The notes below the pieces were generated by a model that saw only the letters and a program-made list of their open reading frames with translations, was not told the origin of the DNA and did no database searches. From Diadema setosum (taxonomy: Eukaryota > Echinodermata > Echinoidea > Diadematoida > Diadematidae): a stretch of 64,000 bases of DNA. Each line of letters begins with the position of its first letter. The stretch's first letter is position 1. The translations under genes and the position numbers were made by a program. This document shows, piece after piece, positions 47,930 through 58,897 of this stretch. The stretch lies in assembly GCF_964275005.1 (NCBI RefSeq), contig NC_092701.1:8073955-8137954 (forward strand), written 5' to 3'.

Positions 47930-48870
47930 TGTTGTTGTTTTCATACAGGCACTCGCCTGTACGTGAAATTCAGAACCCCTTTATCAAAACTCAATTAACT
48001 AAAGTAAAATAAAAAATACAAAACACCACAGCTGTTCCGTTTAATACTACATCAGCCTTTATTACTACGTTTTACTACACCTCCAGTATCTGAAAGACAG
48101 TTGTGGTATGTCATTCAGGGGTGATTCTAGTGTTTCAGTTTATCAAACCTGATACCTGGGAATGCTCAAAGACAAGATTGCGTCTTACAACGACTCCAAC
48201 ACGTATAATGTGAAATGAGGACTCAGTTATCATGAGAGTCACCTATTATATCTGCACAATAAATCTTCTGCAGCTATCAACTACAATGTTTAACTTGCAA
48301 CATGAAGAATACTACACTTTGAGCCTTTAATCAACCTGACAGCAATATCATCGGTACATTTATCTTCCTTTTCTGTGCCATTACTGACTCGTAATAGACT
48401 TGAACTTTCCCCAAAAACATTTCTGTTGTTGTTTTTATATGGGCACTACTTGACTTTAAAAAAAAATAACAAACACGACATATTGCCGCTTGATACTACA
48501 TCAGTTTTTGCTATTTTGTTTAACTACAATCTCTTCAAGTGAAAGACGGCTGCGGTGTGTCATTTGTGGGTCAGCTCTGATTTTCCTGTTAATTAAATTT
48601 ACACTTTGGAATGCTCAAAGATAAGACTACCTAACGACTGCCAATGTGTAACGACGACTAAGTTATCATAAAAGTGACCTATACCCAAACTTATATCCTT
48701 GTTATTGATATGAAGGTCACTATAGTATGCTTCGAGCCTCTGAGTGCAGTCAGCAATTGTTATTAGTACATTCTCTCTTACCGCTGAGTGAACCCTTGAC
48801 TCGTAAATGTATAATTTTCGTACTCGTTCCTATGATGGGATCGTGTAACACTGAGAAGTGTTTTTAGACG
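47930..48870. repeat. Non-coding module, tandem copies C and D
   Basis: Two head-to-tail units of about 450-470 bp (47930-48400 and 48405-48870). Shared landmarks are 'ctgttgttgtttt.ata..ggcact', 'gctt(g)atactacatcag', 'ggaatgctcaaagaca/taag' and 'gttatcat.a.agt(g/c)acct'. Related to 32110-32560 and 45075-45485. Confidence 0.65.
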
Positions 48871-48881
48871 TTAAATTTAGG

Positions 48882-49310
48882 TAGGGGAGAGTGGGGTGAA
48901 CTGGGACGCAGGAGAAGTGGGACACCTCTAATATCTCAAAAAAGTTTTGAACTAATCTGATTTCTACTCTTATCACGTATTATGTATTTGGCATCAGAGT
49001 ACAAGCATAACGGTAACTGCTCTGCAACAACTCTGCGGGAAAATTTAATTTTGAATTAACCTTTTTTCGGACACTTTTTTTTTGGTAGTTTTTTACATTC
49101 AGTTTGAAATGCTTTTTTCTGAATTCATCGCAGGGCCTTAGCAGGCACTTAGCGTGCTATATATGAAGGCCTTCCGAGTTCCAATAATTTGAATTAAAAG
49201 ACTTTGCAAAAATTAACTAAATTTTTTATGTCAGCCGCCATTTTGATTTTTGGGGGTGCTGGGATGAACTGGGACAGCATCACTGTCCCACTTCTCCCTG
49301 GATTTAAAGT
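48882..49310. mobile_element. Element with GGGGAGAGTGGGGTGAACTGGGAC end
   Basis: The left end TAGGGGAGAGTGGGGTGAAC is followed by TGGGAC and GAAGTGGGAC. At 49259-49303 a TGAACTGGGACAGC stretch is followed by the inverse GCATCACTGTCCCACTTCTC. The ends look like those of a widespread non-autonomous DNA element. The right border is uncertain. Confidence 0.5.
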
Positions 49311-49619
49311 TACGAAAAAATATCAAAGATTTTGTAATTCAAATTACTTTCTTTAAATTCTGGATGCTTTAAATGCAACTTTCTGTGATGGACTATAATA
49401 GGTATATCACGTTTTGCGATGAAAATCTTCAGGCGTAAATATTCAAACACACACACACACACATATAGGACCTATAAACATTGTGTCGAAATTATCTTAT
49501 TCATTTAATGTAGATGAGGTAAAATTATATAATAGAAAGTGAAACCTATAGTGGAAACGTTTGGTAAGATATTGAATTGGTTCAATCAAAGAGTAGGAAA
49601 AATATAAAGTAGTATTCAG

Positions 49620-50690
49620 GGAAGCGGGCGATGGGAGTGTGTGGAAGGGGATCCCCTCCCCCCCCCCCCCCCCACCTCCCCAGCATGTGGGAGATTTTGC
49701 ATTTCAGACTTGATATTCAGACATTTGATGCACCCTATTGGTCAAATATTAGATTTTTGTTTCCATCGAAAAGGGAACAAAATATGGTAATCATGGAAGT
49801 GTGCGATCATAGGGTTGCCCGCTCCCACACGAGGGAAAATTTCGTGTTTTTAGACTTGAAATTCACAGATGTGTTGCACCCATTTGATGAAATATTTGAT
49901 ATTTGTTTTCTGTTTAAAAACGTTAAGAAAAATATATATTCAGGAAAGTGTCGGGAAGGGGGGGTATGGGAGGAAAACACTGCTTCCTAAACGATGGAGA
50001 TTTTGCATTTTCCAATTTGAAATTCACAGATTTAGCGCACTCTTAAGATGAAATTTTTGATATTTGTTTTTGTCATAAAAGTGAGAAAACATATATTTAT
50101 GGAAATATGCGGGGAAGGTGTATGAGGTGATTCACCCTCCCACAAAACGGAGATTTTTTTTTTCAGGTTACGGGTTTTACGGTGCGCACTGTTGATGGAA
50201 TACTAAATTTTTGTTTCTAGTGTAAATAGAATAAAGAATAGTGATATATTCAAGGCAATGAGCTAGTGGAGGATATACGGGATGGAGATACTATTCGAAT
50301 GGAGGGAGTTTTACATTTTTATGATCGTCATTAAACTGCCTACCGCACCCTTGGTGTTATGTTGAGAAAATTGTCCATCATCAAAGAATATTATAATTCA
50401 TAGTCTCAGTATCCCCAACCCCTCCAACGCGAGGGAGCTTTTAAACTTGAATTGAAATGAAAATGATTATATCATTTACACATGTTTCATGGAATATTAG
50501 GGAATTGTTAATCAAAGGGATATTTATCCTATATCGGAGAATTGAGCGGTGGAAGGGTTAGGAAGGGCAAATCACTCTCCAATATGAGGGATCTAACTTT
50601 TGAATTTTATAAGTAAAATGTCTAGTGCACACTTTTTAATGACATTTTCGGAAATTTGTCGATCTCAAAAGTGTACAAAGCCTATGGAAA
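49620..50690. repeat. Diverged tandem array, ~170-bp units
   Basis: About six units share 'gagattttgcatttt', 'acttgaaattca(c/g)agat', 'gcaccc.tttg.tgaaat.tt(t)gatatttgttt' and a 'gggaaggg' box after a GAAAAC stretch. The first unit is preceded by a long C run. One unit also exists at 29219-29350. Confidence 0.75.
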
Positions 50691-51202
50691 GGGGCCGAGC
50701 GAGGGACGTTTAGAATTTTTATGGTTGCAATTCAATGACAAAGTTTTGTTTTGTTTTGTTTTGTTTTTTGTTTTTTTTTTGTTTTTTTTTTTGGGTTGCA
50801 ATTCAATGACAAAGTTCATATAATTCAGGTTGAATATTTGGAAAAATAATGATTGTACAGGCCACCCCCCCCCCCTTCCCCAAGGGGGGATGCATCCAAA
50901 CCAACCCATATCCATGTTGTGTACATTTAAGGGAAAGATTTGGCTGGACCTTCTCAGTTGTTGAAGCTTGAGCATTATGTTGAATTTCTTTGTCTCTTGA
51001 AACAGGCTGAAAGCAGCAATGTTTTGATAAACAAAATGGCAGGCATTTTGGGCAACACTTGGTTTTCGCGAAGAACTCGCGTGGTTTTTTTGGATACTTA
51101 CGTGCTTCATGATCTCTGACTAAGTATTTCATTGGGTTCCTTATGTCTCAAAATATATATTTAGACATTTGAGTACGTATTGTTGTCACTTAGTTGCAGG
51201 GT

Positions 51203-51605
51203 TATGAGAAAAACAGGATATGGCAGCCATTTTGGACACCATTTTGGATTTCTGAAAGTGCTAAAGTGCTTTACGTGTGTTTCAAAATCTCTGAATAAGC
51301 ATTATATTTGGTTCCTTGTGATTCAAAACGTATATTTCGACATTTCAAGTGTGTACAGGTGAAATCTATTTGCAAAATTATGAGAAAAAAAAATCGGGAA
51401 ATGGCGGCCATTTTGGACGCTATCTTGGATTACGGTACTTGCGTGCTTCAACAACTCTCAATATGTATTTCATTGAGTTCTTCAATGCTTCAAAACATAT
51501 GATTAGTCATTTACATTTTGTATTTCAGTTCTCTGGTTGAAATGTTATAAGAATTTCAGGAAATGGCGGCCATTTTGGACGCCATCTTGGATTGCGGAAA
51601 CACTC
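51203..51605. repeat. Three tandem units with GGCGGCCATTTTGGACGC
   Basis: ATGGC(A/G)GCCATTTTGGAC.CCAT.TTGGATT occurs near 51218, 51401 and 51564, a period of about 165-185 bp. The linkers share 'ttcaa..ctctga' and 'cattgagttc'. Non-coding. Confidence 0.75.
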
Positions 51606-51729
51606 AAGGAGGATTTATGAGGACTTTGAGTATGTTATTATAGACATATTTCTGGACCTATCCAGAAAAAAAAAAAAAAAATCAGCTTGTTACCAAAAAT
51701 GTAAAACTAATACTCTTGGACTATTTGTC

Positions 51730-52063
51730 TTAGCATACATAGACTTCACCCCCAAGATATTGCAGTCCTCATGGTCGTACTGACCAACTGCCCCTATGCA
51801 GTTTACAAAAGTCGGCTAAAAACTAAAATGTCATCACAGTTTTGCCCAGAATATTCTGACCGTCTCACGTAAAGGTACGACGGACACAGCGCACACAAGA
51901 TCGCACTGCACTTTACGTCGCACCTTTGGATTTCCGACCTTCTGCAAAAAGGTGAGAATGCATAAGTATGTTTGTTGTCACGTGATAAATATGTGCTCTG
52001 TTCTACAGCGCCATGAGTGTCTTTTTAGGTAGAATGAGCGCTTTATAACAGGCTCTATGATTA

Positions 52064-52141
<78 letters not shown>

Positions 52142-52155
52142 CATCATTATTATTA

Positions 52156-52195
<40 letters not shown>

Positions 52196-52209
52196 CATCA
52201 TTATTATTA

Positions 52210-52259
<50 letters not shown>

Positions 52260-52400
52260 GTCGCCACGATTCGGATGTTAATTGGGGCTATGTAGATTTT
52301 TAATTTAATCATAATACATTAAGGCCACGAGCATTTTGATTTCAAAGCACCCTGTGGCGATTTCAAAGATTGACAGAAATGATGAATGAGGCCCCTGTCA
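51730..52400 (+). pseudogene. SDR copy 4 relic: exon 1 joined to the last codons
   Basis: 51730-51951 has the family's upstream landmarks: 'catacatagactt', 'gtcggct(a)aaaact', AATATTCTG (51850-51858), CGTCTCAC, GGACACAGC, ACACAAGATCGCACTGC, and an exon end followed by the donor GTGAGAATGC. After about 110 bp of intron 1-like DNA comes an ATT array, and then 52259-52295 reads as the end of the last exon: IATIRMLIGAM then TAG, against IAAVRKLIGAV in copy 3. The downstream 'cattttgatttcaaagcaccc' matches the copy 3 3' flank. All coding exons in between are missing, so it cannot make the enzyme. Confidence 0.8.
52067..52259. repeat. ATT microsatellite at the deletion junction of the SDR relic
   Basis: About 190 bp of ATT with ATC interruptions that themselves repeat with a longer period (TTATTATTATC...ATCATC). 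It sits exactly where the missing exons of the relic gene would have been. Confidence 0.95.
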
Positions 52401-52885
52401 AGAAACTCCCGTAGTAGCATGTGTCACCCAAGTCATATTACACAAGCGACATTAATACTGTGAACAAAAGGACATGCAATTATTTTTCCATACTATCATG
52501 TATACACTAATAGTGGCTTTTTTCAATTACTTACGTAACTCGGGAGGAGGAAACAGACAATTCCAGTGCATACAAAATCATAGTAACCTGATAAACACAA
52601 CTTTTTGTATTTCGGTCAGTTTGTTCAGTCAGTTTTTAGAAGAGTAATATGTCAGCATGTATTGTATATCCTTAGAATAGTCGCAGCAATGACTAGGGCA
52701 GTCAAACGGAATGTAATAAGAAAATGTACTTGAAAATGTCACAGGAATAATGTTATAAGGAGGGAAGTCAAAGAATAATAATAAAAGAATCCATTGGAAA
52801 ACGGAAAAGCATTAAGGCATATCTGAATGTGAGCGAAAGAAATGGGTCTCTTGTTTGTTTTTGTTTTTGTTTTTGTTTTTTGTTA

Positions 52886-53122
52886 CAGCCACGAGTCACA
52901 CAGCCAATGAGTTCGACACTAGGACGGTAAAAACAGCCCATGAGTTCGACAGATACAACACGGGGCTAAATGTCTCGGTCTCGTGGGCCTTGTTTTCTTA
53001 GAGTCAGACTCATGGGCTGTATGACTCGTGGGCTATAAAACTCGTGGGCTGTATGGCTCATGGGCTGTATGACTAGTGGGCTGTATGATTTGTGGATGTT
53101 GGTCTCGTGACGTGCATCCGTT
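52886..53122. mobile_element. Foldback element with GGGCTGTATGACTCGTGG repeats, copy B
   Basis: The opposite-orientation relative of 12103-12394. The right end GTTGGTCTCGTGACGTGCAT is the inverse of that element's left end. At least four GACTCGTGGGCTGTAT-type units lie in the right half and inverted AGCC.A.GAGTTCGACA units in the left. Confidence 0.7.
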
Positions 53123-53227
53123 TGAATTTCACAACATAATGTCTGTATTCATGTTGTGAGAGACTACAACTGTGTCCATCGACCCTTTGCCAAATTGTGA
53201 CCAAGTCGTGGAATCTTTAACGTATCC

Positions 53228-53419
53228 GGGCAATTACCCTCAGAGGGCAACCCCCCCCCCCCCCCCGGCTAAATACTGGTTAGTGGTAATGTCAGATTAA
53301 AGATTGGGGTTAGGGCTAGGGTTAGGAGTTTGGGTTAGGGTTAGGATTAGGTTCAGGATTAGGATTAGGATTAGGGCCAGGGGAAGGGTCCGGGGTAATT
53401 GCCCAGGGGGTAATTGCCC
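53228..53419. mobile_element. ~190-bp element with GGGCAATTACCC ends and TTAGGG-like core
   Basis: The left GGGCAATTACCC is mirrored by GGGTAATTGCCC at the right, with a second such unit just inside. A C run and about ten GGTTAGGG/GGATTAGG variants (53303-53382) lie between. The short, degenerate and internal repeats argue against a telomere. Confidence 0.75.
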
Positions 53420-53429
53420 TAGACCCGAT

Positions 53430-55000
53430 CTTTAAAAACGAACTGCCTCTTTTCTCCACACTGTGTCTGTCATACGCCGCAAACCTGTATGTGATCACGC
53501 ATACCTTATTAATATCCTATATTTGTTCACATGATTTCTCAAAACAAGTGGCATTCTTAAATTACATTTACATATGTGGCGTTCTATATGGCCATCCATT
53601 CGGCCAGCTGCGTGTCAAAAACGTCATAGCTCAAGTCACAAATATGTTGCTAGGGTGTTCATGCCTATAATCCTGGCTTTTCAAATACTTTTTCCACAAG
53701 TAAGATTTGTTCAAACAGGCTTACAGAAATGTTATCAAATCACGATGACTTATCGTCAAAACATGATACATCGTATGGTGTCCATATTCGGGACGGACGT
53801 AAATGGTGTTGTTACACACTCTTCAGCAAACAACTACTACCCTGTAATTTGTCATCGCATGAGATTGGGTTTGTTCGAGACGTTTCATTTCACAATTATC
53901 GCAGAGCTGCTCCATGGGTATAATAGCTCTGCCCGGATCTCTGTGTCAACTAGTGTCATGTTAAATTGATTGCTTTGGGAGTCGCACGATCGCTCTTTTA
54001 AACAACATATCTGATCATTGTCACCGTCATTATTAGTGCGCGACAGGCATCCCATGCTTTTAAATACTTCATCGCAATCCGACCATTTTCTCCCAAATCG
54101 CTTGCAACTTGATGGAGCTTCCTGCTGTACCTAGTTGAAAGATAACGTTTCGTCCAAGGTTATTTTTTCTTGGGACTGAACGGAAGCTTCTTACCTTTGC
54201 ATGAACACGCAGTGACAAAAAAAGGAAAGACTAATGGATTTGTGTAATTTAGGCGTATGAAAACAAGAGGAATCCTTTGTAATCACAAACATAAATCTCA
54301 TATTTTCATGATATTTTGAAATAAACTACCGGCCTATGGCAACATGTTGGCCAATGGTGAGAAAATGTATGCAAAGATACCGGTAATCTACAAAATTGGC
54401 TCATTTTTTCGCTTCTCTTCCAGAGTCAGGACGCTGATATCACCAGGGGTAAACGATCGAATGGCATGTACCCCTCCGGGATTTCCTTCCCTGCTGGTGG
54501 TGAAATTGGTGGACGTGGGGTTAATAATGGGAATGCAGATAGTCAAGCTGATCTAACACCAGCTCCAGCACCAGACGTCATTTCCTCAGACATTTTGGTC
54601 ATGCTGTCTTCGATTTCTTTCCGATAATAATAACATGCTTCCATCTATATATTTCCATTTCAAAGCATAGTCATACTTACAAATTCAAATTACAACGGAA
54701 GCACTTAAGGCTCTTTGGAAGTGATCCCCTACTAAGCATCGTTATTACATCTCAACATGATAAAACAAAGGCGGTAGATACAATGAAAAAAAAAAAAGAG
54801 ATGAAGAGGTGAAGGAAGAAACATTGCATACTCACACGTTATGAAGTAGATTTTACTGCCCTCAAAGGTTTTATTATAATGGTTCGCGACACCCAGCATT
54901 ACTTAAAATAAACTGTAACCTTTAAAAAAAAACATATCATAGTTATCTTTAAGGAGGCATGCCGCCGTGGATAGCAATTTCGCGGTATGAAGTGACTGGT
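53430..55000. other. Non-coding stretch, nothing recognised
   Basis: A 131-codon open frame at 53574-53969 has no recognisable domain, no clear splice context and no paralogue in the window, so I do not call it a gene. The rest is AT-rich. Confidence 0.4.
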
Positions 55001-55049
55001 ATTAGTGGCTCAGGTAAGTTTTATTTTCTTCATGAAACAAATTACCCGC

Positions 55050-55480
55050 TTTTGGTAGTTTGAGTTTTAATGAAGCAGACGTTGTCCTTCTGAAGAAAAC
55101 GAAATGGCCCTTATATTCTTATTGTTAGACTAGTTTGTTTGTTTTTAGTTTTGGTTTGAATTGAGCATCTCTATCAGGCTGTCAAGTTTAATCAGCCTAA
55201 CTCCACTGGGAAATTCTTCATTGTCATCTTGCGTCGGTACGGGCTAGTATTCATTGTCCGGGTCAGACAATAATTCAATATTATACTTATAACGAACTAA
55301 AGAAAACAACATGCCCTTTCATTTTTGGTTTGGGTTTGAAAAGATCGGAGCGTCTCCTTCAGCCCATTGCGGTTAATCAGCTTACTCCACTATGAATATC
55401 TTATTCAGTCATCTCGCTTCGGTACATGTCTGCCAGCATTATTCCCTCGGGTCAGACAGTGTTTTTGTTTAGGAAGAAAT
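55050..55480. repeat. Diverged tandem duplication, ~210-bp units
   Basis: Both units run from 'gccctt' through 'ggtttgaa', 'aatcagc(c/t)taactcca', 'tcttgcgtcggtac' / 'tctcgcttcggtac' to 'cgggtcagac'. Non-coding. Confidence 0.65.
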
Positions 55481-55494
55481 GTTTTCTCTTCGAT

Positions 55495-55560
55495 TTATTT
55501 CAGTTCAGGTCAGGTCAGCTTAATTTCTGAATTCCATTGTCGATACAGTGATACAAGAAC
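55495..55560 (-). repeat. Possible LINE 3' tail
   Basis: 'tttatttcagttcaggtcaggtcag' reads on the minus strand as tandem CTGACCTGAC units followed by GAAATAAA, like a repeat-tailed LINE end. Weak evidence; no coding piece attached. Confidence 0.3.
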
Positions 55561-55999
55561 TTACAAAGTATCGGCATCGAATATAAAATTAACACACATC
55601 TCTTGTTGTTGTTGTACATAATTAATGACAGATACGTCAAAAACACAGATATAAGGTAATTTCATGTTGATAACACAAAGGAAAAAAGAGAACACTTTCG
55701 AATAAAGTTTACAGAAAATGACTTGAATGCAGAGGACCATATAAGCATAACGTGACTAGGAACATTTCAAAAATTAAAAATTTACAACTCGAAAGAAATA
55801 ATCTGTCATAATATCAAACTGTCATTTTGTATGAAATAACTTTCTAATCTCGCGCATGTATGGGCATGATGGGTGCGGTGTATGTGTAATGGAGGTGGCA
55901 CCAGAATCATGTTTACGATATACCACATCTAGATTGTGATGAGCGCTATCTCAATATACGGCCGTCACTGCCAGCAAATTGTTCTCCATTCATTCATAT

Positions 56000-56006
<7 letters not shown>

Positions 56007-56047
<41 letters not shown>
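56007..56047. repeat. TA microsatellite
   Basis: About 20 uninterrupted TA units. Confidence 0.95.
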
Positions 56048-56050
<3 letters not shown>

Positions 56051-56186
56051 GTGACGAAGGACGAGCTAGAGGACGTTGCAGTAATACTTATTGCTTTCAA
56101 TGCTGTATATTAACTGTATATTATGGGCCTACATGTACAACGAGACAGCAGGGAAGAAAATAAAAAAATATCACTGAAGGTGATTA

Positions 56187-57469
56187 ATACCCCCGCCCCG
56201 TGACGACAGTCTTACCCAAGGAATGATCTTTCCTTGATCTTCTGCCATTTAAATGCCGTTACCATGGCAACGCAGCTTCCGACACGTCCGAAAAATATGT
56301 CTTGCACATCTTCCCACCAAGACTATTGTGTGTGCCATTGCACATTTCATAAGCTTTTGTCAAAAACTGAGGAAGTAGTTCAATCCACAAGATCTTCCGT
56401 TATTAATTAATATGCCATTAATATGCCGTTACCATGGCAACGCAGCTTCCGACACGTCCAAAAAATATGTCTTGCACATCTTCCCACCAAGACCAATGTG
56501 TGTGCCACATTTCATGAGCTTCAGTCGAATACAGAGGAAGTAGTTCAATCTGCAAGATCTTTCCTTGATCTTCTGCCATTTATATGCCGTTACCATGGCA
56601 ACGCAGCTTCCGACACGTCTGAAAAATATGTCTTCCACATCTTCCCACCAAGATCAAGGTGTGTGCCACATTTCATAAGCTTTGGTCAAAAAACTGAGGA
56701 AGTAGTTAAATCCGCAAGATCTTTCCTTGATCTTCTGCCATTAATATGCCGTTACCATGGCAACGTACTTTCGGGTACTGTCAAAAAATGCGTCTTGCTC
56801 ATCTACAACCAAAGGCACACATCTGTACCAAGTTTCATGGAAATTGGGCAAAAACTGAGGAAGTAGTTTGCAACACAAAATTTTCCATCATTTTGGCTCA
56901 TAATATGTGAGCTGTTACCATGGCAACATACTTTTTGTCACTGTCAAGAAATGTGTCATGCTGACCTATATCCTAAGACAAACATTCAATATGAATTCCA
57001 TGAGAATTGGAAGAACACTGATGAAGCAGTTTTGCCATGAAGCATTTTGCCCTATATTTTACCAATAACATGCCGTTACCATGGCAACGCACTTTTTGCC
57101 ACTGCGGAAATATGTGTCTTGCACATTAACATATTCAGATGAACATCTGTACCTAATTTCATAAAGATTGATCAAAAACTGTGGGAGGAGTTCGCGACGC
57201 AAGATTTGTACCCATTTTTGCCCATAACATGCCGTTACCATGGCAACGTACTTTTGGGTACTGTCAAAAAATACGTCTTGCACATCTACAACCCAAGGCA
57301 CACATCTGTGCCAAGTTTTATGGGAATCGGTTGAAAACTGAGGAAGTAGTTCGCGACGCAAGATTTGCAACGGACCGACCGCCCGACCGCCCGACCGACC
57401 GACCGCCCGACCGCCCGACCGTCCGCTGATTCCTATATACCCCCTTCAAACTTCGTTTGGCGGGGGTAT
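56187..57469. mobile_element. 1.28-kb TIR element holding an X-box tandem array
   Basis: The ends ATACCCCCGCC and GGCGGGGGTAT are exact inverted copies. Inside are seven units of about 161 bp, each with GTTACCATGGCAAC at 56258, 56428, 56589, 56751, 56914, 57075 and 57234, then 'tc.tgcacatct', 'aagttt/catttcat.ag' and 'aaactgaggaagtagtt'. A CCGACCGCCCGACCG minisatellite precedes the right end. The 14-bp palindrome matches the RFX X-box consensus GTNRCC-N(0-3)-RGYAAC. No transposase. Open frames that cross several units come from the repeat period. Confidence 0.82.
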
Positions 57470-58020
57470 AAAAACAACAACAAGCAAACACATACCAGGT
57501 GAAAGAATATAAACATTACGGATTGCAGACAAATGAAATCTTCAGTGTAAGAGAAACAGATAGGTTTTCAAGTTTGAATTTGAATGTCTCTGCGCGTAGA
57601 CAGTTGGCGTAACTGAATACAGTTTTGATCCCATAACGGAGAAGGCACAATCACTCCATCCATTTTTTTTTTCCTGGTTTAAAGTAACAGTCCATCTGAT
57701 GATTAACGGAAAACGATGAACTTCGTGTTGGGTTGTACTTGGGAATAAAGTCACGTAGGTCTGCGGGAGAAAGGAGTGAACTGAATGATGCTCTAATAAC
57801 AGAATCGTAAAAATAATACAATTTTCAACTGTCAGCCAGAGTAAAGGTAAGAAGAATTGGTGATATGGAGTCAATCTTTTCAGGGAAAATTAACAACCAG
57901 GGCAGAATTTTCTTTGAGAGATTATAGAATAACAAAATCGAAAAATCCAACCAAGAAAAAATCCAAACATGACTAATAATCTCAGCTGGGTATTCAGACA
58001 AAAAATGTCTTATGAAACTT

Positions 58021-58591
58021 AAAGGTTTTATGACATAAATATGCATGTTGATTTGTGTTGACCCATGATACCCTCAACATAACTTTTGCGGTGAAAAGAA
58101 TATTTAGAAACAATCCGTACACTTTTAAATACTTTTCTTCAGATTACTTGGACGCGCCCACAACAAACCTTCCAAACCAAGATTCTGGTTATGACCTCAT
58201 CCGTCAATCATTGCTTACTCATGTTTCACAAAAGACATTGAAATGCATCTTCCCCTCTACTCAGCATAACTTGCATGTTTCTGTGATATTAATGTGACTA
58301 ACAAAAGACATGGCGAGGGAACATGCAAGTTATGTTCCGTCTCGGGGAGGGTGCATTCTAATGTCTTTTGTAATCTTATTAGTACTTTGGCAATGATTGA
58401 CAGATGAGGTCACAAACAGAATCTTGGTTTGGGAGGTTTTTGTGATTGTATCCAAGTAATCTGAAGAAAAATAGGAGAAAATAAAGAAATATGGAATATT
58501 TCCACATAATATTCGTTTCACCGCAAAAGTAATGTTGAGGGTGTCATGAATCAACACTAATCAACATGCATTTGTATGTCATAAAACCTTT
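58021..58591. mobile_element. 571-bp foldback with ~240-270-bp inverted arms
   Basis: The left arm AAAGGTTTTATGAC...ATGCATGTTGAT...CTCAACAT.ACTTTTGCGGTGAAA is mirrored by the right arm through to GTCATAAAACCTTT. The two arms even give similar short open frames on opposite strands (both start near LTHDTLNITFAVKRI), which is a consequence of the inversion and not evidence of a gene. The arms have diverged by several substitutions and small indels. Confidence 0.85.
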
Positions 58592-58745
58592 GAATTCCGC
58601 AACTGATGTCTTACATTCCGCTCAACTTCAGCTATGTGACATCGGAATGACATGACACTTCCTTATCAAATAATACGCCCAGATTTCGGGCTGTCTTTGA
58701 TGGATTAATACATATGCTCCCGATATCAACGTGACTAGATCGATG

Positions 58746-58897
58746 CAGGGGCGGATCCAGGAATTCCGTAAAGGGGGCGCCTTTACAATATGAAAGTGGG
58801 GTGGGGCGCATCCCCATTTTCCTTTTTATTTCTTTTGTTTAAAAAAAAAATAAAGTGGATGAGCACACACGGTACGCCCCGCCTGGATCCGCCACTG
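58746..58897. mobile_element. 152-bp MITE with CAGNGGCGGATCCAGG ends
   Basis: The left CAGGGGCGGATCCAGG and the right end read inverted, CAGTGGCGGATCCAGG, differ at one base. These ends are like those of hAT-type non-autonomous elements. A clear target duplication is not visible. A lone end of the same kind is near 47175. Confidence 0.75.

Noticed and set aside
52057-52312. Poly-Leu and poly-Ile open frames on both strands
   Set aside because: Direct product of the ATT microsatellite.
53296-53382. Possible telomere or chromosome end
   Set aside because: The TTAGGG-like units are few, degenerate and enclosed by the inverted ends of a small element.
53574-53969. 131-codon frame considered as a possible exon or gene
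   Set aside because: No recognisable domain, no composition shift, no flanking splice signals I trust.
56423-56866. 147-codon frame with internally repeated peptide
   Set aside because: It follows the 161-bp tandem units of a non-autonomous element; the repeated peptide reflects DNA repeats.
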